Source: Circinella umbellata (lineage: Eukaryota; Mucoromycota; Mucoromycetes; Mucorales; Lichtheimiaceae). Taken from it: a DNA stretch of 64,000 nucleotides. The stretch covers positions 620,001-684,000 of the forward strand of contig JAIWNF010000013.1 in assembly GCA_025093555.1 (NCBI GenBank), written 5' to 3'. The first letter of the stretch is position 1, and each line of letters starts with the position of its first letter. The position numbers and the translations under genes were made by a program. Under the pieces are notes generated by a model. It made no database searches. It was given only the letters and a program-made list of their open reading frames with translations, and had not been told where the DNA came from. This document shows positions 36,293 to 47,632 of this stretch, in pieces.

Positions 36293-39242
36293 TTATTTTA
36301 AAAGATTATTATTGGATAATGATGTAAATTCTTTGTTTGTTGCTGATGAGACATTTGAATTAAGTACACCTCCTATCCAACCAGTTGCAAGTTTAAAAAC
36401 TTTGGATGATCCTTTTACACTTGAAAATCGTAACCCGACAATACGTTGGTTTTGTTGTTGATCACGTTTTCCTGATTTCATCGATTGATTAGGCTGAACG
36501 GTAAATGCTTCTACCATAAATACTGACATTCCATCGTCAGCTAATTCTGAATCCAATTGATCAGTAGACCCTTGTTGCTGTTGCTGTTGCTGCTGTTGTT
36601 GTTGATGTTTGGAAGAATGGTATCTTGTACTTCCAGCACCTGTACTTGCCAAACTTCCAGGAGCAGCAGATGAATTGACTTGAATCGAATTAGACCATAT
36701 TCGTTGCTGTTGATTAAGATTGGTATTACTGAAATGGTTGTATAATAACGGAAGCGAAAGACGCTTTAATCCACGATTCCATCGACTTGACCAACTATTA
36801 TCACTGAAATCGCTACTAGCGCTATCTTGTGACAGTTGGCTTTTACGTCTTCGTTGATTATGTGCTTTACCATTATTAGCAGATGTTCTTGAGCATACAT
36901 CTGAATTATCGCGTGAGACACTATGATGATGAGATGTTTTTTGATTGTGAACGGTGGATGTAGATTTTTGATTATGATGTTGTTGACGTTGATTATTTTT
37001 TTGTTGTTGTTCAGATGTATAATTTCGAAGGGTCAAGACGCATTCAAGTTGGGTTTTTGATTGATACTTGTATGTAATACCTAGTAGTTCACATGCAGAT
37101 TGTACTAACAAGATTAATTCATATTCATCTTGTTGTTGAGCTGTTAATGATGCTAGTAATGGGGTACTTGTGATGAGTTGAGGCTGTTGGTGTTGAGTTG
37201 GAGGAAGAACAGAGGATGAATCACTATTGTTGTTCATGTTACTAATAATATTCTCGAATGAATTTGTCGATATTGAGGTAGAAGAATAACCAGAAACGGC
37301 CGTCGTTGATGAAACAGCACGAACATTGCATTCAATGGTATAATAATTAATTTGGTCCTTTGTAACGCGTTTATACAATTGAGAAAGATTAAGTGTTGAT
37401 GTGGTTTTTCGAATTCGTGCTTGTTCTGGAAGCTTGAATTTACGAAGAATATGCAAAAATGGGGATTTTAAATCGGTCATGCTCATATGATGAATAGGTC
37501 TTAGTCGCACTTGGTTCAAAATGACACGGATTTCTTGGAAAAGATCCGCACGCATTAATTCGACCATACTGAAGTTTTCATCCACGTTAGTAGAATGAGT
37601 TCCAGTTCCCGTGAAATAAATAGATGTATTGATAGGGTGATAAATAACTGTTTTGCGAATACGTAATCCTTTTCGTTTTTCATCTTCCATATCTCGTAGG
37701 TACTGTCGTTTGGCACGATCACGGTCTGTTCTTAATCGAATGGCTTCTTCTGCATTGATAGCGTTGACATTGATATTTTTGCTAAACGGATCTTCTAGTT
37801 TCCCATGGTCATTCAACCAAGGATCGCCTTGAAGTGCTTGGCGTATGCCTAATCGTTTCCTCCGATCCAGGGATAAGCATTTACGGATTGTGGACTTTAA
37901 ATCTTCACTAAGGTGACACGGCATAGGATAATTACCGCTTACAACATCTTTTTTCAATTCACCTACAGCTATAATAGTATTGTATATAAATTATTTTTAT
38001 TATTATTATTTTTTGATTGTTCATTGTGTGTACATATGACTCAATTAAATAATAATAATAAACTTACTGCGCGCATGACCAAATGGTTCGTGTCCTGCGG
38101 TGATTCGGAATAATAAAATACCTAGGCACCAACAATCAATTTCAGGTCCAACATATTTTTGGCCGGTGATGATCTCCGGGCTATAGTACAACATACTTCC
38201 TATTATTTTTTGTGTAACTCTTTATGTTAGCATTATAAGCCTTGATAATTATAACTTCACTGCCCCCCTCCAAACCCCCATCTTCTAACAACCCAAAAAT
38301 GTATATATTGTTATTATTTTTCAATCATTACCACAGATAGTTTTGAGGCGTTGTAATCCAAATCTATTTCCTAAGCCAAAATCAGCCAGTTTAACTTGAC
38401 CAGTAGGTTTTAGTAAAATATTAGGTGCCTAGAAAAAAAAAATAGCAAGAAAAAATAAGTTTTAAATATAATGATATTAAATAAGGTTTTTTTTCAAAAA
38501 AAAAAAGCCAAACCTTTAAATCTCTGTGTACAACCCAACGATAGTGACAATAATCAATTGCAGTGACCAATTGACGAAAAATAGCACGGGCTTCTGTTTC
38601 GGATAGTGCTCGATTAGGTTGTTGTTGTAAATATTCATCAAGATTAACACCAGGAACATATTCCATAATTAAAAAAAGTGAATCAGCTGTTTCAAAAGTT
38701 TCATATAAATGTACAATATTTTCATGATCAAGTGCTTCCATTAATGTAATTTCTCGTATTAAACGAGATAATATACGATAATCGTGAACTCTTTTATCAA
38801 TAATCTATTATATATAAAAAAAAATATCAATAACCTATAGTGATTTATGATATATATATAGAATTTTAAAATTTACCTTGACGGCATACTTTTCTCCAGT
38901 CAAATAATGTTCTGCTAATAAGACCTTACTGAATTTACCATGACCTAAAGGTTCAATAAAGACATATTCCCCAATACCTTGTAATAAAAGATCTGGATTG
39001 GGTGGCGGTATTACTGTTGTTTTTTTATTCGTTGATTTCTGCTGCTGCCCGGAGGGAGGATTATTGTTGTTCTTATTATTATCATTATTATTATTTGTTT
39101 TGGGGGTATCTTGTGGTTGTGGTTTGATATGTTGCTTTATTGGTGGTGCAGTAGCTGTATGAGGTACTGATGAGGACAAGTCCATCTTACTAGATCTCCG
39201 CCATTTTGATCGCAAATGGTCAGTAACATGACGAAGAGGCAT
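36293..39242 (-). CDS. CAMKL-type Ser/Thr protein kinase with KA1-like tail
   Basis: Phosphorylates proteins; pathway unknown. Exons 39242-38877, 38804-38514, 38428-38332, 38199-38068 and 37962-36293 give 851 residues. The kinase domain covers about residues 95-370: glycine loop LGHGKFSKV, AVK lysine at the end of exon 1, HRDLK split from APNILL by an intron, ADFGLGNRF, and DCWCLG for the usual DxWSxG. The activation segment ends YYSPEI, where Ala of APE is Ser. The C-terminus has two KA1-like halves: ELILLVQSACELLGITYK near residue 570 and VGLRFSSVKGSSKVFKLATG near residue 820. They are separated by a Gln/Ser-rich insert. This is the MARK/Kin1/Snf1-related architecture. Exact orthology is not clear. 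The 5' leader is pyrimidine-rich on the coding strand. Confidence 0.92.
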
Positions 39243-40375
39243 TATATAGAACTGAGTATATTAAATGGGGTATATAGGAGGAAGAGAAGGGTTATCTATA
39301 AATATGGCAATGAGTTAAAAAAGTAGGAAGAGTAGAAAGGAAGGAGGGAAAAAAAAGAGAGAGAGGTAGAAGAGTAAAAAGAAAAAAGAAAAAAAAAAGG
39401 AGAAATTCGAAGTGTAAGTAAAAAAAGAAGAAAGAAAATAAAAATATAAATTCAAGAAGCTTTTTTTTTTTTTTAGTCTGTCGATCGGTCGTTGTTGTTT
39501 AAAAAAGTTGATTGTTGTTGTTTGTTGTATAGCAACCTAAAAAGGAACCTTTGTTGTGATGGCTATTTCAAGTTAAAAAAATGATCTTTACTCTTTTGCC
39601 ACTTGCGGAGCAACAAATATGTCAATTTTCAAGTAACCATTTACTGAATGATAGATAAATTCATAAATATTCTGAAATAAAAGAAGAAGAGAAGAAGAGA
39701 AAGGAGAATATTACATATAATACATTTATGTCGACAATAATATGTAATGCATCACCTCGAAAATAAAAACCAGTTATACAATAAAATATCTATGCACGTG
39801 AGAAGCGGATCATCCAACAGCACTATTATTATTATTTTTTGCCATTTTTATACAGAAAACATCCGAATTGCAGTAGAATATTGAGAAATAATAAAGAGTG
39901 AAGTAGACACGAGTTTTTCAGCAATTATAATAATAAAAGGACACAATGCTGTTAATAGAGAAAACTAACTCAGTAATGAGATCAAAGAACATGTAAAGAA
40001 TAATTGAAAGACAAGGAGGTGGGAGGGGGATTTAGAGTAGGAGATAAAAAAAAACAAATTATTATAATGCTGGTTGATTATTATTATTATTATATGGTGA
40101 TGATGAAATAATTTAAAATATACGTAAGGAGCAAATAAGTGATTTCTTTGGGTTGAAAAAAGTTCTGGTGTTGAGTAATTGTACGCAACACCAAAGACAT
40201 CGAACGGAGGAGTAGTTGTAATAATACGTAATAAACCAGTATAACAATAAAAGTTTAAAATACTTTGCTGAGGTAATAAAATATAATAAAATGTCCAGTT
40301 TACTACTGTCTTTCTCTTCAGTTACGTATTGCATCAGACTACTTACTACTAACTAAAGCTACTCCTTAGGTATAG
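39243..40375. other. upstream region of the kinase gene
   Basis: About 1.1 kb. The first 240 bp are strongly purine-rich on the plus strand, that is CT-rich on the coding strand of the kinase. No other gene is seen. Confidence 0.55.
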
Positions 40376-41890
40376 TATACTCTTTTATTTACGAAAAAAA
40401 AAGTTGCTCCTTGTGCAAATGCTTCTTGTCGATCTTAAAAAAAAAGAACAATGAATAACAACTTCTTTTATTTTTATTCTACTTTTATTTGTTCTCAATT
40501 ATTAACTAATTTATTATAATAGAAATTTAATTATATATACTCCTACTATTATTAACCAAGTAGCCTTTTAAATCTGGAATTTGTGGACGATAATCCTTCT
40601 CTTCCTTCAAAAAAAAAAAAAAGAAAAAGAATTCAGCCCGAGAGTCAAAGTTAATTCCAAATAAATTAAGATTTCTTTAGTTAGTTATTTCTCCTGTGAT
40701 ATAGTTTATGTACTAGTTGCTGATCATTTGAGGCTTTTGCCAGGTCGAGTGGTGTATCAACTTTACGTGGAACAAAATCATCAAAATCAGAGCCACATAG
40801 TTCAATGGATACTTTGATCACTCTAATTGTCCATGTTGTACTGCTGAATGAAGAGGTAATTCGCCACGGTACTTAGATTGATTCACAGGAATTTGGCACG
40901 AGTGCATTAAAAAGGAGACTAAATATGTATGACCTGATGAACATGCGTAATAAATGCAACACCGGTACACCTGTAGAATAGGGAACAAAATCTGCATAAA
41001 AAGCTATTATTCCCCTTCACCAACCAAAAAGAAGTGTGGTATATGTTTCTTTTTTTCTGTTTTTTTTTTATTAAAAAAAAGAGGCTCAAGATTGTATACA
41101 TTGTACAGAGGCGCAGAAAAAAAAAAGTATGTTATTCTTGCTATTATTAACTTCTTCAACGATCAAGCCTCTTTGTGTCACATTTACAATATATTCAGCT
41201 ACAGCAGCATGAAAATGCTTAGCAGCAAGGATTATTTTATTTTTGACACCAGCACCACGGGCTGCTATATAACAAGGAGAGTCATCTGTAAAAAAAATTG
41301 TATATTGCATAAGTAATGCATAATAAGTGCATAAAACAAGAAAAAAAAAAGAGAGCAATTATTTTTTCTACATGTGAGATAATAAGAATAAAAAACCATG
41401 GTTTTACGTATACGTATATTTGTGTTATTTTGAACTGTCAAAAAAGATATAGGAGTACGTATATATATTTATTTTACTTACGTTTCTTATTATTTTTAAT
41501 CTGACTTCTAGAGTCATATAACGTTTGAGTCCACTCCTTATTTCAACAATAGTAAATCAAGGGAACCTGGAGTTTTTGTGACAAATAATGCATAGCCCTC
41601 TTTGGCTGCATTATTTGAAAATGATTGTTTGGCAGTATTTGATAAGCCATCTCGTCAAAAGGAATGTTACTAAATAAACCAACAAAAAAAAGAAAGTGTC
41701 ATATGTATTAATGATCAAACAATATGATAATTTATGAATCATAGTACAGAGTAAGGTGTTTACCTGATAATTTTTCTATTGTATGTAACATTACTGTCTT
41801 TAGATTTTTTAATTGCTTCTCATAAACCATTGAAACCGCCAAAAATGAGCGAGGGTTAACACGAGATTACTGAATCATGAAAGAGCATGT
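40376..41890 (-). pseudogene. decayed ankyrin-repeat-type gene
   Basis: Minus-strand fragments in order with splice-like borders but conflicting frames. They include SFLAVSMVYEKQLKNLKTVM (near 41840), SNNAAKEGYALFVTKTPGS (near 41610), and CYIAARGAGVKNKIILAAKH (near 41260). Then comes SSGHTYLVSFLMHS (near 40940) in one frame, followed by KYRGELPLHSAVQHGQLE (near 40840) in another. A further one-base shift leads into VIKVSIELCGSD and TPLDLAKASND. LPLHSAVQHGQLE and TPLDLAKA fit the ankyrin consensus. Possible last exons are DYRPQIPDLKGYLV and RQEAFAQGATFF, ending at a TAA near 40377. At least two frameshifts argue for a dead gene; sequence error is an alternative. Confidence 0.6.
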
Positions 41891-43899
41891 GTACCCATTA
41901 TTTCATTATATAATTTGCTTTCAATGTATAGTTTAACAAGAGCTACTTTTTTCTTTTTTGTTCATTCTGGTGATACGTATTTGATTGTTAGTATAACCTT
42001 TTATTTGGAATGATGCGTAAGAAGAGCTGGATAGAACACCAAAAAAGTAATATCTCCCACTGTTACCTTTTTTCTTTAAGCATAATCAACTGATATATGT
42101 ACATGACTTTTTCGATATCATATGATCTATGTAAGATGGATGTAGCTTCAGAGTACGAATTGAAGAGTTTGTACTATTACTATTCGTACTGTTATGGTTA
42201 AAAAAAGGTCATAAATGCCACTTAATCGAATTGTGAAAGATGTAGCTCGGAATATAATAATAGTAAAATAGATAATGATTCTATTGTTTTAACACAAAGA
42301 GAGGGGTTTATGTTAGTTTTACAAAACATCGATAACAACTACGTACAGGCTATTATTTTTAACAAGTGATGATTATTATCTTGTATGGTGATTATTATTA
42401 TTGTTAAGTATGGTATGATTTTGGTCAACCGATCGCTGACACTTACAGAAATATAGTCATATCATAGAATAAAATAGTTTATTTCGTAGCAGCAGGTTAT
42501 TTTTTGGTTTGTTTCTTATTTGCAGTAGCCAGTAACGCGATCTTTTGTGGAAGTGTACATCTATACGTCTTTCATCGACTGCAATTTGGAATAAGAATAG
42601 CTATAATTAGCATTTCATTTTAGATCATTATCTTTCATAAAAACTGATACTTTACCTTAGAAACTTAGATTGAACCAACCATTATTATTATAAATTATTA
42701 TCAATGTTTGATATGTGAGTTTGGTTTTGTTTAAGTTCATGTAGTGGGATTAAATAACAATAAAACTTTCAATACAGGCTTGGGAGAGGGGAGGTTAATT
42801 ATCGAGTGGTTCATCTTTTTTTCCTACGTACCGCAGATTTATTTACGTATTTTTTTCTTTTAATCTTCTTTCTTACATACGTATATCATTCAATTTATGA
42901 TGCCTTTTTATTTTATGCCCAACACAAAAATTGACAGCAACCAATGTTGTTCATGGACAAAGTATGTTAAAAGCGCTTTTAATCACTTTTCTGTCTATTC
43001 GTTTAGGCCACTGAACGACTCCTCCTTCTTCTTATTATATAGCTGAAAAGAAAGCTAATCAAGAACAGCGATTAAACACAACTTCTGGAAGCTATAAAAA
43101 CAGATATTGGTATTCAACCTGCTATTTATAAGTAACGGATGGGTAGGCCACCATTCATTATAATAACTATTGATTCAACACGTACGTATTTGTACTTATA
43201 GTGGGTTGTTGTCAAAAAAAATGCGTCAGGTATATTCAAGTATTAAGTAGTAACTGGTTATAGGTGAGTAAACTAATTACGAGAGATGTTTGAGCTCAAT
43301 CTGATTCTTTTTTATTTGAACAAAACTAGTTATTACAGTTCTTACACATCTATCAACCCATCCTACTAATTGAATGACTTTATGTTTGCAACGGGATGTA
43401 TATTATCAACGAAAGAATTGAGTATTTATTAAGTTGTGAGGGAGAAGAAGAGAATGGTGGAGAAAGCATTATATGTAAATATATATATATATGTAAGGGG
43501 TCAGGGATGTATCACAAAAGAATAATTTAGTGTACATAAATCTCGTTATATGGAACGTGCAAACGGAGATGAATGATAGGGCAGCACAGGAGATATAAGA
43601 AGACTGTATATATATATATATATATATCATTAAGCACGGAATATTTACTAATATTAATTATAATTTATGTTTGTTTCTAAATGTATCAAGATCTAGCAAA
43701 CATTTGTTACAAGGATCGGCAATGGTGGTTAATAATTCTTCCTTGACGACTCTTTTACTACAGAACACCTCGTCTCTCTCTCTCTTTCTTTCTCTCATAC
43801 ACACACACGTACATACATTGTAAACCTTGTTTGTTCACTTATAATTTTATTCTACACGCACTATATACTAGGTGGAGCTGTTATTGACAATGGAACGAT
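41891..43899. other. gene-free intergenic stretch
   Basis: 2.0 kb, AT-rich, without supported coding sequence. TA runs occur near 43480 and 43608-43627. A CT tract followed by CACACACACGTAC lies at 43772-43814. Confidence 0.55.
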
Positions 43900-46800
43900 C
43901 TTGACAATAATTTTTATTTAGTTCGATGTAGTATTCCAAAGCCGTAACAAGGACTTCACCCGAAATGACAAATGTTCTTATTTTGGTTAAAACACTGTAA
44001 CCTTTCGATAACTTCATCGAGTCATTGGTTACCAATTAAGATACATCGATACACAGGCAATCGAGTCAATTTTAAAAACTTTCCTTGTATCTCATTGTGG
44101 ACGAGTAGCAGACCTGGAGTCACCCCAAATTCCACCAATGTTCATTTGAAATCAGGCTTACGCTATCTGCACTTCCTTAACTTTGGCTGCTTGTATTTTA
44201 ATACGTATTCTGGATTAATCGAACGTTATACACAATTTACTTTATGTTCTTATCATTGGTAAAGATAATCCAAGTACAAAAAAAGACAATTCAAAGATGA
44301 ACCAACATAAAATACATGTCCAAATTTGTTAACAAGAACCGTTAATAGAACAGAATAAATTAATTGCTATTATCTCAAGAACTATGAAAAATGATTCAAG
44401 GAGAAATGGTACAGCTGTCATAATCAAGGCGATTGGCGTGATAATGAATAAAAGGATAGGATGAAATAGTTGACACCAACGAGAACTGGATATCGCTACT
44501 TTACCCCACAATTCCCAGGAATTATCAAAACGGCCGTCTCAATTCAGCAAGAACAATAATATTAGCATTAAGAGTAAGAGGAGGAGAATCACTACAAATG
44601 ATGTTAATAATGGATGGAAAAATGAACCTATCATTACCAATCATTTTGGAACGACAACTGATACCACCACATCCATACGATTATAGAGCAAGTACAGGTT
44701 GACGCCAAAAAAAAACCGTAACTTTACAGCCTTTTTGTCCATGATTTTGATTTTATCGCTCAAGTTACAACCACCGCTGCATCACTTCGCCGTAAAAACT
44801 GGGTGATTTACAGCTCCCGCTGCACATGGAGCAATTTGACTTCTGCAATCGGTTAAATCAAGAAGCTTGCTGCGCACTTTCACAACTTCGCTTCCATTTA
44901 ACTACTCATGTTCTTTACATGATAATCCCGAAAAAACATTCTTTGGAAAATGTATGTGGTTTAAATTTGAGAGTTCAAGCATGTTATATTAGACCTATGC
45001 CACGTTTCAAGTTTACACATTGAACTTCATTTGAACTGGTACTACAGAATCTTTTACGAGCTGATATGTATTCATACTTGTTTAGATGTATGCAATATAA
45101 ATTGGAATAAAAGAATTTTGATGTGCTTTTTCACTATGGAAAAATGTTACTTTATTATCGATAGAGTCAATGAAATTTAAGATTCTTGAAAAAGTTCGAG
45201 AATATATTCAAAGTACAATTATTGACATGGATTTTCCTGAAGCTGCTTTGACTTATAACAAACTGAAAATTGACGAATTTTCACTGAAGGAAATAATGCT
45301 AGCACAAACAAGTAAATTTTTTATTATTGTAGCACGTTAAATACAAAGTAATATATAGGTCTGTATTTTCTTTTTTATTTTACACGGATATTACTTTATA
45401 AATTAGATGCGTTTATAATGGATAACAGAGCCGTGTTAGCAAGCTTGTTTAATTTATGTATTTCAAAAACGTGTGAAACGTTTGCTACAAGGTAAGGGTA
45501 TCAAGGAGACTATTTCTTTGGTTACAATCTTATAACGCTTTGAAAACATTCAAGCTCTTGATTACCAAGCACGGTCCATTGATACACGAGGAATCAAATC
45601 AATCTCTAAAACGTCCTGTGTATTATTATTGATCAGTAGTCATTCCAAAGTAGACCCTTTTCCATGTAATGTCATACTGATCTCATTTTTGTCTACTCAA
45701 CGTTCTCGTTATCGGTTATCCTGAACAGTTCAAATACAATCAATGGTATATCCATGGAAACAAGGGTGTTAAATCTCTCATTTTTTCAGCAGAAACGACA
45801 GTATCGAGCCTCGCAACAGCTCTTAACATTGCTCATAAATCATTGCAAGCGCTTTATATGTCAAGTTTAAAATAAGAATTTAAGACATGATTTGTATGGC
45901 AACTCGACATATCAACTAAAGCCATATATCATTATACATGTGGAATTTTTGAAGCACATGTTACCGAGTATTTTGATCAAATAGTGCTGGATGAAATTGG
46001 GTTGGTGGCGTACCTATCAATCTTTTTGCAGGTAACCGATCCAAAAAGGGAACATTTTTAAAAGTTGGTCTATAATACCTACCGGGTTATCTTTGAAGGA
46101 TCGAAACAAACATGAAAAAAAAATGTTTGTCTCCATAGTCGTTTCTCAGCTTTACAAATGGTTGAAAATAGTGTTGACGACTTGCGTGAATCAGAAAATA
46201 GTGTAGTGATGTATGATGCTGAGCATCAAGAAAGGGGGTTGATCATTGCTCCGCTCAACTTTATTACAATCCACACCATGAAACATAGGCCCCAAAGATG
46301 GTAATACGCACTTAAACTGCCGTAAATGTTATCACCCAAAGCCTCTTTTATCCTTGATTACCATCCACATCAACCATCAAATCCCTCTCCGTAATATTGC
46401 TGCTATTTAACCATTGATTGAAAACCGTGAACTACAGCATGAAACGGCTTTTCCGGATGAGTCAAGATCGAGAACGGTGATGCAGACGGATATAAAATTA
46501 AAAGACTGGAGAAGAAGTGCTACTACTTCGACTAGATGCATTTGTTAGCATCAAAAATTCCCCAATCGAGATTTTAAAAGACATTCATTTTCGATCCTTA
46601 CGTACAAACTATTCTACTATTTAATACAGTAGATCCGGGTTTTGTGAGTTGACAATTTCTTTAAAAAGTTGTGGAAAACGAGGTATTTAGCAGTTTTAAC
46701 TTATTATACATCATGTTACAATTTATATACTACATGCGAGTCTACTTCTTTTTTATTAACGTATTAAGTACACTATAAATTTCCCCCAATAGATCGATGA

Positions 46801-47350
46801 GTATTGCTTGAAATTTGCAATTTGCATGGTCTAAGTGTTTTTTAATACTTCCTTGAAAAGGTGCGGAATTTGTTGGGTTGGGGTGTAAAAACCAGGGGTC
46901 TACGATGGCCTTACCTACTTGGATGTTAATATTATTTCATGACAATGCACTACACTTAAAACTCTTGCATCAAACAGCTGTCGTGATCATGATGATGACG
47001 ATCGAGTCGAGTTGGGACAACATGTTGCAAGGAGTATTCGAAATATTGTCGGATCGGTAAAATGTCGTCAACTTAAATTCTTTGTTTTATGAATGTATTG
47101 ATGGAAAGTATGAACCCTGTGGTAAAAGAATCAGACACCATATACTGTGAAGGCTCTCGAGTAAGTATTATCCAAATTTTGAAATGGGTATCATATCATT
47201 ATATGGCTGTACAGTACTACACTATCATCATTGGACATGGATATGGTTGAAGCTACCAAAGTAATAGGATATCTCGACTTCCGTGCTCTGGAGTTGGTTT
47301 GTCACTTGGCTAATGGAAGAAAACATGACCAGATCTCATTTATAAATACA
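43900..47350 (+). pseudogene. decayed gene(s) of unknown family, plus strand
   Basis: Plus-strand fragments look coding by composition but do not form one frame. An ATG-less open stretch at about 44455-44702 reads NENWISLLYPTIPRNYQNGR, then SLPIILERQLIPPHPYDYRA. A good exon pair is 45122-45311 and 45407-45491 with GT-AG borders: FKILEKVREYIQSTIIDMDF and DEFSLKEIMLAQT, joined to NAFIMDNRAVLASLFNLC. Later fragments are IGYPEQFKYNQWYIHGNKG (45710), HYTCGIFEAHVTEYFDQIVL (45930), LQMVENSVDDLRESENSVVM (46150) and EEVLLLRLDAFVSIKNSPIE (46520). A last fragment is EATKVIGYLDFRALELV (47245). Intervening stops and frame changes suggest decay. I recognise no domain. A gene with unusual splicing cannot be excluded. 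Confidence 0.4.
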
Positions 47351-47632
47351 TGATGAAAGAATAAATCAACTCTTGAATTATTTTCTATAGTTTTATATAT
47401 GTTAGTAACTACTTTTGTATCATTTCAAATAATAGAATGTCAAAATAAACTAGTAATGGATAATGTATTACATTTGGGACTAAGAAAGAAGACTTTGATT
47501 GGTTCAATTAAACTTTTATCTTCTTTGCATGAAATTATATTTTGAACTAAACCCCAGTTTACGCATTTAAAACTTCTAATTTTTTTTTTCTGTTATTCAC
47601 ACTTTATATTTTTATTTTCAATTAACAATATA

